From Paenibacillus pectinilyticus (GTDB taxonomy: Bacteria > Bacillota > Bacilli > Paenibacillales > NBRC-103111): a stretch of DNA of 64,000 nt. This document shows positions 25,748 to 35,495 of the stretch, piece after piece (the first letter of the stretch is position 1; each line of letters starts with the position of its first letter). Under the pieces are notes generated by a model that was not told the DNA's origin, searched no databases, and saw only the letters and a program-made list of their open reading frames with translations. Both the position numbers and the translations under genes were made by a program. Location: assembly GCF_001700435.1 (NCBI RefSeq), contig NZ_LYPC01000030.1, positions 247,373 through 311,372 on the forward strand, written 5' to 3'.

Positions 25748-28126
25748 ATGGATATACAAATGGTTCGCACGAAGAACAGTTTTGACACAGATTGGCTTTT
25801 TCATAAAGGAGACATTCCGATTCGGTATGCCGTTAAAGCCGGTATGACCGGAGGTATCACAGATTGTGAAAAGCTGGAAGAAGGCGATTGGCTCGACATT
25901 GCATTCGTGGATAAAAGTGTTGATGCAGATAGCGTTCCGAAAGACTGGGTGTCCGTGCATCTACCTCATGACTGGTGCATAGAAGGCGATTATATCAACG
26001 ATCCGAATTTAGGCAGCCGGCCAGCCAGCAGCGGGTATTTGCCAACAGGTATCGGCGTGTATGTAAAGGTTTTCGATATTGCGAAGGCAGATCTTGGCAA
26101 GAAAATTAGCCTTGAATTCGATGGTGTTATGCGGAATTCGACCGTCTGGGTCAATGGACATCTCATGGGCACACATACAAGCGGTTACACCAGCTTTATG
26201 TATGATCTTAGCGATGTGCTGCGCTATGGCGATGAGGGAAAGAACGTTGTTTGTGTCAAAGTAGACGCTACGGAAAGCGAAGGTTGGTGGTACGAGGGAT
26301 GCGGCATTTATCGGCACGTTTGGCTTACGAAGACGGAACGCTTGCATGTGGCACATTGGGGAACATATGTGACGACACCGGTTGTAACCGAATCGTATAG
26401 CGATGTTCGCATTCGTACAACGGTAGAGAATGCGTATTCTATATCCGCTGCAGCTTTAGTTACTTCAACTGTCATAGATAAGCAGACCGGAGAGGCGGTC
26501 GGGTCTTTTTCATCCGGAGGTCTGATAGATTCTGTCTCCAATCGGACGTTCGAACATACGGTTCTTGTTGTTGATCCCAAGCTATGGTCACCCGATACAC
26601 CACATTTATACCAAGTTCTAACGGAAATACGCGATAGGGATGGGAAAGTAGTTGACGTCTATGAAACGACATTCGGTATTCGGACGATTGAATTTACAAC
26701 GGACCGAGGGTTCTTCCTAAACGGAAAACCGCTGATTATCAAAGGAACGTGTAATCATCAGGATTTCGCGGGAGTAGGTGTGGCGCTTCCCGACCGGATT
26801 ATCGCATATAAAATCGAACTGCTGAAAGAAATGGGCTCCAATACGTACCGCAGCGCACATCATCCTGCCACACCTGAGCTGCTTGATGCTTGCGATCGCT
26901 TGGGCATGATGGTTATTGAAGAGAACCGTAAACTCGACAGCTCGCCAGAAGGTATCGATAATTTGAAACGAATGCTGTACAGGGGACGCAACCATCCGAG
27001 TATCATCATGTGGAGTATGGAAAATGAAGAGATTTTGGAAGGGACGGTTATGGGTGCTCGCATCCTGCAGACGTTATCCGATGTGACTCATGCGATTGAT
27101 CCTACACGTCCAACGACTGCCGCATTGAATCATGGTTGGAACGGCGGGGGCTACGCGGAAGCCGTGGATATTGTGGGCTACAATTACGGTCAGCGTGAGG
27201 ATCAGGATGTGAATGATCATGTCACGTATCCGAATCGGATCATGATCGGCAGCGAGAGCGCAAGTTGTACAACGACACGCGGTATTTATGAGACGGACGA
27301 AATACGCGGGTATGTTCCCGCATACGGAACTGTGTATCCTTCTTGGGGATGCACACCGGAGAAAGCTTGGAGCGACGTTGTTCAGAATCCCTTCCTGACG
27401 GGCATTGTCGTATGGACCGGATTCGATTATCGCGGCGAACCGACGCCTTATGAGTGGCCATGCATCAATTCGCATTTTGGCATCATGGATACGTGCGGGT
27501 TTCCCAAGGACAGCTACTATTATTACAAATCTGTATGGACGAATGAACCCGTGCTTCATATCATGCCTCACTGGAATTGGGAGGGCAGAGAAGGCGAACT
27601 GATTAACGTTCGGATTTATAGTAACTGTGACGCGGTAGAACTACGGTTGAATGACGTGAGCCTTGGCAGACAGACGATGATTCCAAATTCCCATTTAGCA
27701 TGGGATGTCCCTTATGAGTCTGGTGAACTGACGGCAATAGGATATAAGGACGATGTGGCCATTCTCGAGAAACGGGTTGCGACTGCTGACGCTCCGAATC
27801 AAATCAAGCTCATGCCCGATCGTACGACGATTCAAAGGGATGGTAAGGATGTAGTCGTCATAAGAGTTGCAGTGGCGGATGCAGGGGGACGTATCGTTCC
27901 AACGGCCGATAATGAAATCCTTTTTAAAATAGAGGGATCGGGTACTATTATCGGTGTCGGTAACGGGAATCCAAGTAGTCATGAATCAGATAAATCGAAC
28001 CGGCGTAAAGCTTTTAACGGTTATTGCCTCGTACTGGTTCAGTCCAATGGAGCAGCGGGAACAATCAACCTAAGAGCTAGTTCGGCAGGCTTAGCAACGG
28101 AAACGATCACGATAGAAACTGTGTAG
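25748..28126 (+). CDS. Glycoside hydrolase family 2, cytoplasmic
   Basis: 792 residues, no signal peptide. Sugar-binding jelly roll (SRPASSGYLPTGIGVY, DGVMRNSTVWVNG), Ig-like sandwich, and TIM barrel with the GH2 signature RSAHHPATPELLDACDRLG and NHPSIIMWSMENEE. Glu427 is the expected acid/base and Glu503 (MIGSESAS) the expected nucleophile. The tail is a DUF4982/Ig-like extension. It would hydrolyse a beta-galactoside or beta-glucuronide taken up by locus B. The YESASC-type nucleophile context resembles the large, uncharacterised bacterial beta-galactosidase branch, so the exact sugar is open. Confidence 0.88.
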   Translation: MDIQMVRTKNSFDTDWLFHKGDIPIRYAVKAGMTGGITDCEKLEEGDWLDIAFVDKSVDADSVPKDWVSVHLPHDWCIEGDYINDPNLGSRPASSGYLPTGIGVYVKVFDIAKADLGKKISLEFDGVMRNSTVWVNGHLMGTHTSGYTSFMYDLSDVLRYGDEGKNVVCVKVDATESEGWWYEGCGIYRHVWLTKTERLHVAHWGTYVTTPVVTESYSDVRIRTTVENAYSISAAALVTSTVIDKQTGEAVGSFSSGGLIDSVSNRTFEHTVLVVDPKLWSPDTPHLYQVLTEIRDRDGKVVDVYETTFGIRTIEFTTDRGFFLNGKPLIIKGTCNHQDFAGVGVALPDRIIAYKIELLKEMGSNTYRSAHHPATPELLDACDRLGMMVIEENRKLDSSPEGIDNLKRMLYRGRNHPSIIMWSMENEEILEGTVMGARILQTLSDVTHAIDPTRPTTAALNHGWNGGGYAEAVDIVGYNYGQREDQDVNDHVTYPNRIMIGSESASCTTTRGIYETDEIRGYVPAYGTVYPSWGCTPEKAWSDVVQNPFLTGIVVWTGFDYRGEPTPYEWPCINSHFGIMDTCGFPKDSYYYYKSVWTNEPVLHIMPHWNWEGREGELINVRIYSNCDAVELRLNDVSLGRQTMIPNSHLAWDVPYESGELTAIGYKDDVAILEKRVATADAPNQIKLMPDRTTIQRDGKDVVVIRVAVADAGGRIVPTADNEILFKIEGSGTIIGVGNGNPSSHESDKSNRRKAFNGYCLVLVQSNGAAGTINLRASSAGLATETITIETV

Positions 28127-28289
28127 CGGAATGGCAATGAAGATACAGGTGAGAAAGGGGGTGATGCAACTGTTGAATGCAACACAAATACGAACTTATA
28201 GGTAGGGGTTTTAGGTATGTTGGTGGCTGAGTGTGGATAGTTATGCACTAATGGAAGCGTATTCAAATCTTGAAGGAGACGTATAGTTG

Positions 28290-31200
28290 ATGAAAATTCG
28301 CAAATTAAGAAAAATGGCAGCAACGACTGCCTTGTTTTCCCTGGTGGCCACAGCACTATTGGCATCGGGGGTTCCTTCCATCTCACGGGTATCGGCTACG
28401 GAAGCAGGGGGCACAGAGATCCCTGTCCTGAAAACGGGCAATTGGGATGATTTGAAATTTAATTGGACAACGCCGGCCAGCGGGAATGATTTTAACGGAG
28501 CACCCGTTGGGAATGGATACTTCGGCGCTAAAGTTTCGGGCGGTGTCGCTTCGGAAATTCTTCAACTTAGTGACAAAACGTTTCATTCTGGCGAACCTTT
28601 TAATAATTATGTGCCAGCTCGTCAAACCGCTCTGAATACGACGAGAAGTTTGTTGGCTCAAGCGGATACAGCAACGACAGTGACCTATCGCGAGGATAAA
28701 TTGAAGGCAGCTGAGACAGCGGCAACGGGTATGTGGGGATCCACGCAATTGGCTGAATTTCTGCCGATTGGCAGGATCGTTCTGGATGTCCCGAATACAA
28801 CGGGATATACGGACTATAATCGAGAGCTGCATCTGGATAAGTCGATGGTTACGACGAAGTATAAAGTGGGGAACACGACGTACACACGCGAAGTATTCGC
28901 CAGTAACCCGGACCGCGTTATGGTCATACGCATGACCAATGACGGTGGCCTGCCGATGAGTATGACTGCTAAGATGACGCTTCCGGCAGAAATGAACACG
29001 CATGGGACGGTATCCTCATCTGGAAACGAGATCCAGATGACAGGAACAGCTCCCTACGATGAGTACGCAAGTCAGTGGGCAACAGGGAGAGGCATGACGT
29101 TTGATGCTCGTCTTCGAGTGAGAACGACGGGAGGAACCATAACCGCAACGGGTGGTAATTTAAACATTTCGGGTGCTACGGTAATCGAATTGCTATATGC
29201 AGACGCGACAAGTTACAAGGATCCGTTCACGAATCCGAATCCAAGTCAAGGCGGTAATCTGCCTACCCCGATCGTAAATGGGATTATGAATGCAGCTTTT
29301 GCCAAAACCTATACACAGCTTCTGGATGCCCATCAGACGGATTACCGGAGCTTGTTCCGCAGGTTGTGGACGGAGGTTAACGGCAACTCGGGTAGTTCTA
29401 GGCCTTACACATTAACTTACCAATACGCCCGTTATGTATCCATAGCCGCTTCCAGAGAGAATACGTTTGACCGCCCTTTTAACGAGAATGGCATGTGGCA
29501 GAAAGAGTGGAGGCCTACTTCCTATGGGGCACATTTTTTCAATGAAAATGTAGAGAAGATGTACGGGTTAATTGAGACTGGAAATCTTTCTGAAAATGGC
29601 GATCCACTTTGGAAGTATATTAAAAATCTAGCTATAAACGGAGCGAAAACTGCACAATCAGATTTTGGGTTTGACGGTTGGATGGTGCCGCACGCATCCG
29701 ATGTTTGGGCCAAAACAGAACTTAGTGCTGGGGACAATGAATGGGCTATTTGGCCAACGGGTGGCATGTGGCTTATGTTCAACGTGTATGACCATTATCG
29801 GTTTACACATGACATATCGTTCCTTCGTAATACAGCATTTCCTCTCATGAAGGGATCTGCAGAATTTGCTTTGGATCTTCTTGTTACGAATAAAGATGGT
29901 TATCTCGTTACATCGCCTTCCACATCTCCCGAAGCGAAGTATGTATTGTCAGATGGAACACATATTGCAGTTAGTCAAGGTTCTACGATCGATATGACGG
30001 TAATTCGAGAGTTGTTTGAAAATATCCTTGAAGCGGGAAATATATTGGGTGCGAATTCTCCTTCAGATGTTGATTTACGAGGTCGTATCCAAACTGCCCT
30101 GCCTTTGTTGCTTCCTTATCAGATTGCAAGCAACGGAGAACTTAAGGAGTGGAATAATGACTATGTCAATTCAGACCCAAGTCACCGTCATGCTTCCCAT
30201 TTAATTGGCGTTGGTTTTCTCGATCAAATTACAAAGAGAGACACGCCTACGCTATTTGATGCCGTTAAAGTATCGCTGACCGATCGAGGAACGGGTGGAT
30301 ATCATCCAGATAGTGCCTATATGTGGGCGCGTCTAAATGAGGGGGATAAGGCTATCTCCGTTGCAGACGTTTACCCGACAGGTCAATATGTGAACGAATG
30401 GCAAGTGAAAGGTGCTTATTATCCAGAATTGTTTGTACAAAGTCATCTAGATAATATTGATATTTTACCGGCATTACCTTCCTCTTGGACAACTGGAAGT
30501 TTCTCTGGCATAAAAGCGCGAGGTGGATTTGAAGTTGGCGTATCTTGGTCGCAATCTCGGGCGACGAGTATACAGGTCAAATCACTCGATGGAACAAGAG
30601 CGAAGCTTTCTTATTTGAATATTAATGGTGCTAGCGTGGTGGATCAGAGCGGCACTCCTGTTACTTACACGGTAGTCGACAATAACCAGATTGAGTTCAA
30701 TACTACGGTAGGATCGACGTACACAATAACCGCGATTCCACCTAGTCCTACGATTGTAAAGGTAGACGACAGAGATGCCAGCGTGACGTACAGCGGCACA
30801 TGGTCGACTTATAACCATGCCTCCGATTACCTGGGTACAGAGAAATATTCGGGGACAGCAGGAGACTATGCACAGTTTACGTTTACGGGGACTTCGATTA
30901 AGTTCATTAGTATGAAGCAGCCGAATATGGGGATTGTGGATGTGTATGTGGACGGCGTGCTCGATCAAGCTAATGTGGATATGTATGCGCCGAGCGCGAT
31001 CAAACAAGCAGTGGTATACACCAAGACAGGTCTGTCCAATGCCTCGCATACGATTAAAGTCGTAAACAAAGGGACGAAAAATCCTGCTTCCAGCGGCACT
31101 TATGCAGCTGTGGATGCGTTCGAATATGTGATCCCGGTGACTACGACGGTTAAGGTGGACGATCAGGATTCGAGCGTGACGTATAGCGGTGCATGGTCGA

Positions 31201-31529
31201 CCTATAGCGGAGCCGCCGATTATTTGGGGACGGAGAAATATTCAGGGGCAGCAGGGGCTTACGCGCAGTTCACGTTTACGGGGACTTCGGTCAAGTTTAT
31301 CAGTATGACGCAACCAAACATGGGCATTGTGGATGTGTACATAGACGGGGTGCTCGATCAAGGCAATATTGATCTGTATGCGTCAACTGTCACCAAGCAA
31401 GTAGTGGCGTATACGAAGACAGGGTTAACGAATGCTTCGCATACGATTAAAGTTGTGGTCAAAGGGACGAAGAATCCTGCTTCTAGTGGGACATATGGGG
31501 CTGTAGATGCTTTTGAGTATACGAATTAA
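28290..31529 (+). CDS. Secreted GH95-like alpha-L-fucosidase/galactosidase with two C-terminal modules
   Basis: About 1079 residues. Signal peptide (MKIRKLRKMAATTALFSLVA..., cleaved near SRVSA), GH95 N-terminal sandwich (FNWTTPASGNDF, APVGNGYFGAKV, LQLSDKTFHSG), alpha/alpha barrel (DGWMVPHASDVWAKT, EWAIWPTGGMWL, SPSTSPE, DPSHRHASHLIG), then two tandem modules of about 125 residues (about 821-948 and 952-1079) each running from VDDxDxSVTYSG to the end of a KGTKNPASSGTY strand. The modules also occur in the secreted GH2 at 43489 and are probably carbohydrate-binding sandwiches. Start ATG 28290 or the TTG just before it; AAGGAG serves both. Confidence 0.85.
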   Translation: MKIRKLRKMAATTALFSLVATALLASGVPSISRVSATEAGGTEIPVLKTGNWDDLKFNWTTPASGNDFNGAPVGNGYFGAKVSGGVASEILQLSDKTFHSGEPFNNYVPARQTALNTTRSLLAQADTATTVTYREDKLKAAETAATGMWGSTQLAEFLPIGRIVLDVPNTTGYTDYNRELHLDKSMVTTKYKVGNTTYTREVFASNPDRVMVIRMTNDGGLPMSMTAKMTLPAEMNTHGTVSSSGNEIQMTGTAPYDEYASQWATGRGMTFDARLRVRTTGGTITATGGNLNISGATVIELLYADATSYKDPFTNPNPSQGGNLPTPIVNGIMNAAFAKTYTQLLDAHQTDYRSLFRRLWTEVNGNSGSSRPYTLTYQYARYVSIAASRENTFDRPFNENGMWQKEWRPTSYGAHFFNENVEKMYGLIETGNLSENGDPLWKYIKNLAINGAKTAQSDFGFDGWMVPHASDVWAKTELSAGDNEWAIWPTGGMWLMFNVYDHYRFTHDISFLRNTAFPLMKGSAEFALDLLVTNKDGYLVTSPSTSPEAKYVLSDGTHIAVSQGSTIDMTVIRELFENILEAGNILGANSPSDVDLRGRIQTALPLLLPYQIASNGELKEWNNDYVNSDPSHRHASHLIGVGFLDQITKRDTPTLFDAVKVSLTDRGTGGYHPDSAYMWARLNEGDKAISVADVYPTGQYVNEWQVKGAYYPELFVQSHLDNIDILPALPSSWTTGSFSGIKARGGFEVGVSWSQSRATSIQVKSLDGTRAKLSYLNINGASVVDQSGTPVTYTVVDNNQIEFNTTVGSTYTITAIPPSPTIVKVDDRDASVTYSGTWSTYNHASDYLGTEKYSGTAGDYAQFTFTGTSIKFISMKQPNMGIVDVYVDGVLDQANVDMYAPSAIKQAVVYTKTGLSNASHTIKVVNKGTKNPASSGTYAAVDAFEYVIPVTTTVKVDDQDSSVTYSGAWSTYSGAADYLGTEKYSGAAGAYAQFTFTGTSVKFISMTQPNMGIVDVYIDGVLDQGNIDLYASTVTKQVVAYTKTGLTNASHTIKVVVKGTKNPASSGTYGAVDAFEYTN

Positions 31530-31614
31530 TGATTGTATTAAACACAATGCGCTTCATATAAAAGTATCCATTTAATGACGATGTGATCTTAAAAAGGTAT
31601 CTCCAATCAGAAAC

Positions 31615-31641
31615 AACCGTCAGGGATCATCCCTGGCGGTT
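31615..31641 (-). terminator. Bidirectional terminator between GH95 and GntR genes
   Basis: AACCGTCAGGGA (31615-31626) and TCCCTGGCGGTT (31630-31641) form a 12-bp stem with one G-T pair and a three-base loop. T-rich tracts flank both sides when each strand is read, fitting two converging genes. Confidence 0.75.
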
Positions 31642-31659
31642 TGTACATGTCGTTCCTCC

Positions 31660-32325
31660 CTACTGGATAAACATGCGCAGCATTTCCCGAATATGTGCTT
31701 CCATTAACAATTTTGCTTGTTCGGCATGACGCTCTTCTATAGCGATTGCTATTAAAATGTGGTAGTTCGATGCTTTTGTACGCATATTAGGGATAGTATT
31801 GGTTTGTTTTCTTGCTTCAACAGAAATGGGGGCTATCATGGACATCATTCTGATCAGGACCGGATTATTGGACCCTTCTGCAATGAGCTGGTGGAAGGTC
31901 ATATCGGTTTCGAAGAAATCTCCCCCTTTTTGCATTTGTACAACCATTTGGTCCGCAAGGTACCGTAACTGTTGGATTTGCGAATCCGTGGCATGCTTAG
32001 CGCATAGCGCTGCGAGTTCTGGCTCAATGAGCAGTCTTGCCTCAAGTAATGAGACTAATGAAATATTCCCAAGCTGTTCTAGTGTTGTTGTGGGGTCTTC
32101 AAGTAATAAAGGATCATTGCGCAAATACATGCCTCGGCCATGTTCAATGCTGACAATACGTTGGTTTTCTAGAATACGTAAGGCTTCCCGAACCGTAGAG
32201 ATACCGAGAGAAAGTTCTATGGCTAATTGTTGTACGGTTGGCAGCCGATCTCCAGCTTTCCATTCGCCAGACTTTATTTTTTCCTTAATTGCTTGTATTG
32301 CAGTTTCATATGCCATCGTTTTCAT
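31660..32325 (-). CDS. GntR/FadR-family transcriptional regulator
   Basis: 221 residues. N-terminal winged helix (AGDRLPTVQQLAIELSLG, ISTVREALRILENQ) and a C-terminal FCD ligand domain with the usual Asp/His metal residues (DMTFHQLI, then His in the last two helices). It is divergent from the sugar-acid operon at 32657 and probably represses it, releasing on a sugar acid or a keto-deoxy acid. Candidate operator: the inverted repeat at 32594-32632; further half-sites lie nearer its own start. Confidence 0.9.
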   Translation of the reverse strand: MKTMAYETAIQAIKEKIKSGEWKAGDRLPTVQQLAIELSLGISTVREALRILENQRIVSIEHGRGMYLRNDPLLLEDPTTTLEQLGNISLVSLLEARLLIEPELAALCAKHATDSQIQQLRYLADQMVVQMQKGGDFFETDMTFHQLIAEGSNNPVLIRMMSMIAPISVEARKQTNTIPNMRTKASNYHILIAIAIEERHAEQAKLLMEAHIREMLRMFIQ

Positions 32326-32579
32326 AGGTTAATAGACCTTTCTTTGTTCCATAGGCTCGAGATTTTCTTCTAGCATAGCTCAGATCACCATGAAAAAAAA
32401 GAGACATACATATGATCTTCTTGGTAAAGCGTATCATCAACAATGATAAGTACGAAGATTTTAGCAATCCTAGAGATATAGATATGATGAATTTATCATT
32501 AATTATAACCAAAATAGATAGTTTTTAATCATTTTTAAGTATATCGCAGGGATTTTCCTCAAATCATCAAATATCAGGA

Positions 32580-32632
32580 TTGACATTCGTTTAAATAGAT
32601 CATATCATTACATCATTAAGATATGATCTATT
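32580..32632 (+). promoter_or_regulatory. Promoter and GntR operator of the sugar-acid operon
   Basis: -35 TTGACA (32580-32585), 17-base spacer, -10 TATCAT (32603-32608). A perfect 13-bp inverted repeat, AATAGATCATATC (32594-32606) and GATATGATCTATT (32620-32632), overlaps the -10 and reaches past the start site, ideal for repression. The rest of the 331-base gap holds possible half-sites (ATATGATCT near 32410, GATATGAT at 32481). Confidence 0.75.
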
Positions 32633-32656
32633 ATTTATTCAAGCGGAGGTTATCCT

Positions 32657-33817
32657 ATGAAAATTACAGACGTGAAAGTATGGTTGGTTGAAGGCATTAA
32701 GTACAATTGGACAATGATCAAAATTTATACCGACGAAGGTTATACAGGGGTCGGAGAAGCAACGAACTGGCCGGGAAGTCCCATTGTTGAAGCAGCAGCT
32801 AAGCATGTGGGTGAACGAATCATTGGTCTTGATCCGATGAGAACGGATTTTATCTGGACGAAATTATATCGGGATTTGAACTGGGTTGGACCATACGGAG
32901 CAAGCATGTGTGCGATCAGCGGCATTGATATGGCTTTGCTCGATTTGAAAGGAAAAGTATTAGGCGTTCCATGTTACGAACTGCTTGGCGGCGCGTTCCG
33001 CACGGAGATCCCGCTCTATGCCAACTACTGGTTTACTGGCGGCGGTCATAACGCCATCGATTACGCAGAACAAGCCCGTAAAGTAAAAGAAGCAGGCTTC
33101 GGCGGACTGAAGTTCGATCCATTCGCGCATACGAATTATTTATATGGAGAAGACTTGTCCAGTAATTTGTCTCTGACGCCAGAATTTCAACAAAGAGCTT
33201 ATGACGTAACGAAGGCCGTTCGAGATGCGATTGGTTCTGATATGGATATGATGATTGAAACCCATGCCATGCTCAACTTTAAGACAGCGATTACAATGGC
33301 AGATAAATTAGCAGAGTTAGATATTACATGGTATGAGGAACCTGTGGGACCTGAAAGCGCAGATACCTTAAAAGCGGTTCGTGATCGACTGAATCCAAGA
33401 GTGTCCATTTGTGTGGGAGAGCGTCATTATACCCGATATGGGATTCGTCAGATTCTTGAGAAACAACTGGTTGACATTATTATGCCAGACATTACACGCT
33501 GCGGCGGACCGTCTGAAATGAAACGGATGGCTACGATGGCAGAAGCGTATAATGTACTGCTAGCGCCGCATAACCCGAATGGACCGCTTTCCACCTTGGC
33601 AAGTGCGCATGTCTGTGCTTCGGTGCCTAACTTCTTCCGTCAAGAGTTTATGTTCAATGATGTTCCTTGGCGAGATGAAGTCATTGATCATCCAATTGAA
33701 GTGAAGCAAGGACATCTCGTATTATCGAAGCGTCCGGGATTAGGTGTCGATTTGGTTGAGGAAGTCATGGAAGCCCACCCAGGAATTCGCGAAGCAAGAC
33801 CAGAATTCTACGTGTAA
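32657..33817 (+). CDS. Mandelate racemase/enolase-superfamily sugar-acid dehydratase
   Basis: 386 residues. N-terminal capping domain (MKITDVKVWLVEG, GYTGVGEATNWPG) and enolase-type barrel with lysine-bearing strand GGLKFDPF, metal glutamates in MMIETHAM, TWYEEPVGPE and CVGERHYTR, and the C-terminal His loop LLAPHNPNGPLSTLA. Overall closest in look to galactonate-dehydratase-like proteins. With a KDG kinase and KDPG aldolase next, it most likely dehydrates an aldonic or uronic-derived acid to a 2-keto-3-deoxy acid. Substrate not assignable. CGGAGG precedes the ATG. Confidence 0.85.
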   Translation: MKITDVKVWLVEGIKYNWTMIKIYTDEGYTGVGEATNWPGSPIVEAAAKHVGERIIGLDPMRTDFIWTKLYRDLNWVGPYGASMCAISGIDMALLDLKGKVLGVPCYELLGGAFRTEIPLYANYWFTGGGHNAIDYAEQARKVKEAGFGGLKFDPFAHTNYLYGEDLSSNLSLTPEFQQRAYDVTKAVRDAIGSDMDMMIETHAMLNFKTAITMADKLAELDITWYEEPVGPESADTLKAVRDRLNPRVSICVGERHYTRYGIRQILEKQLVDIIMPDITRCGGPSEMKRMATMAEAYNVLLAPHNPNGPLSTLASAHVCASVPNFFRQEFMFNDVPWRDEVIDHPIEVKQGHLVLSKRPGLGVDLVEEVMEAHPGIREARPEFYV

Positions 33818-33870
33818 CAGTGTAACCGATAAGTGTATGAGTTTGATTGAACAGAAGAAGGTGTCAGCTT

Positions 33871-34833
33871 ATGAAATCAATGGATGTGGTTACTTTTGGG
33901 GAGTCCATGGTCTTGTTCACTCCGGCCAGAATGCTGCCGTTAGCGTACGAAAATCAATACTATAGACAAATGGCGGGTGCGGAATCCAATGTCGCCATCG
34001 GTGTGAGCAGATTGGGTCATTCGGTAGGATGGTTCAGTAAACTAGGACGTGACCCTTTTGGTGAATTCATTTACAAATCCATACAAGGTGAAGGCATCGA
34101 CGTTTCCCGCTGTACATACTCGGAAGAAGCGCCAACTGGGCTTTTTTTCAAAGAAAAAAGGAGTTCTGGCGATGTAAGAATTTATTACTACCGCCGACAC
34201 TCTGCAGCAAGTATGCTGCAACCCGAAGATCTAGATGAAGATTACATTTTGCGTGCTAAATATTTGCACATAACAGGGATAACGCCTGCATTAAGCAAAT
34301 CTTGCAGAGAAACCGTATATGCAGCAATAGAGATTGCGGGTTCCAACGGAGTGACGATTGTATTTGACCCTAACCTGCGATTGAAGCTCTGGCACGAGGA
34401 TGAGGCGAGAAGGGTGTTATCCGATATTGCTCAAAAGTCCCATATAATTCTCCCCGGTATGGATGAGGGAATGTTCTTAACGGGTGAGCATACGCGTGAA
34501 GCCATTGCAACTAAGCTGACGAAAGGCGGCAAGACCGTCATTATGAAGCTGGGTAAAGAAGGCGCTTTCTACCAAAACGAGGACGAAAATGGGGTTGTTC
34601 CGGGCTTTTTGGTACAGGAAGTCGTAGATCCGGTTGGGGCAGGAGATGGCTTTAGTGCAGGTATCCTTAGCGGACTTCTTCGTGATGAACCCTTACCGAA
34701 GGTTGTTAGACGAGCAAATGCCATTGGCGCTTTGGTTGTCGGTGTTAATGGAGACAGTGAAGGATTGCCAAAGATTGAGGAAGTTGAGCAATTTATGTCA
34801 AGGAGCTCGTCAACGCAAGATGTATCTAGGTAG
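33871..34833 (+). CDS. kdgK: 2-keto-3-deoxygluconate kinase (PfkB family)
   Basis: About 320 residues of the ribokinase/PfkB fold: opening VVTFGESMVLFTP, substrate loop GAESNVAIGVSRLG, and signature DPVGAGDGFSAGIL with catalytic Asp259. It phosphorylates 2-keto-3-deoxygluconate (or the galactonate epimer) with ATP, the step between the dehydratase upstream and the aldolase downstream. I start at ATG 33871, which has AGAAGGTG upstream, not at a TTG eight codons earlier. Confidence 0.9.
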   Translation: MKSMDVVTFGESMVLFTPARMLPLAYENQYYRQMAGAESNVAIGVSRLGHSVGWFSKLGRDPFGEFIYKSIQGEGIDVSRCTYSEEAPTGLFFKEKRSSGDVRIYYYRRHSAASMLQPEDLDEDYILRAKYLHITGITPALSKSCRETVYAAIEIAGSNGVTIVFDPNLRLKLWHEDEARRVLSDIAQKSHIILPGMDEGMFLTGEHTREAIATKLTKGGKTVIMKLGKEGAFYQNEDENGVVPGFLVQEVVDPVGAGDGFSAGILSGLLRDEPLPKVVRRANAIGALVVGVNGDSEGLPKIEEVEQFMSRSSSTQDVSR

Positions 34834-34850
34834 GAGGCTGCGAAGCGTCA

Positions 34851-35495
34851 ATGAATAAATTGGCTAATGTAGAGAAACTCAAAGAGTCAGGAATGGTTGC
34901 TGTGATTCGCCGTCCCCGGCCGCAAGATATTCAGCATATCGCGCATGCGCTGATTGAAGGAGGCGTAGGCGCGTTGGAGATTACTGTAGACACGCCAGGT
35001 GTTTTCGAAATGATTGCCAGTTTGAAAAATAATTTTGGCGGGCGTACGTTGGTAGGAGCGGGCACGGTATTCGATGCAGAGACGGCTAAACTAGCGATTC
35101 AAGCAGGGGCGGATTTTATTTTTGCCCCCATCTTGGATCTAGAAACGATTCGAGTGACGAACGCTCTTGGGAAAATATCCATACCTGGCGTCATGACGCC
35201 AACTGAAATTGTAACCGCTTATGAGGCGGGCGCTGATTTAATCAAAATTTTTCCTGGGAATGCATTGGGAACTGATTATATCAAGGAGCTTCAAGGACCT
35301 CTAGGGCATATTCCCATGATGCCAACTGGCGGAGTGACCTTGGATAATGCAGCACAGTTTATTCGAAATGGGGCTGTTGCTATTGGGCTCGGCGGTTCGT
35401 TAGTGAAGAAGGATGCTATAGAGGCTGGACGATATGAGGAATTGACACATACCGCAAGGCAGTTCGCACATCTCATTCAGGAGGCCAGGAAATGA
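34851..35495 (+). CDS. kdgA: 2-keto-3-deoxy-6-phosphogluconate aldolase (class I)
   Basis: 214 residues, standard size. Glu43 (GALEITVDTP) and Schiff-base Lys132 (LIKIFPGNALG) are in place, along with VGAGTVFDAE and MPTGGVTLDN. It splits KDPG to pyruvate and glyceraldehyde-3-phosphate, closing the Entner-Doudoroff-like branch. TAGGAGG lies 12 bases before ATG 34851. Its TGA overlaps the ATG of the next gene (ATGA), so the two are coupled. Confidence 0.92.
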   Translation: MNKLANVEKLKESGMVAVIRRPRPQDIQHIAHALIEGGVGALEITVDTPGVFEMIASLKNNFGGRTLVGAGTVFDAETAKLAIQAGADFIFAPILDLETIRVTNALGKISIPGVMTPTEIVTAYEAGADLIKIFPGNALGTDYIKELQGPLGHIPMMPTGGVTLDNAAQFIRNGAVAIGLGGSLVKKDAIEAGRYEELTHTARQFAHLIQEARK

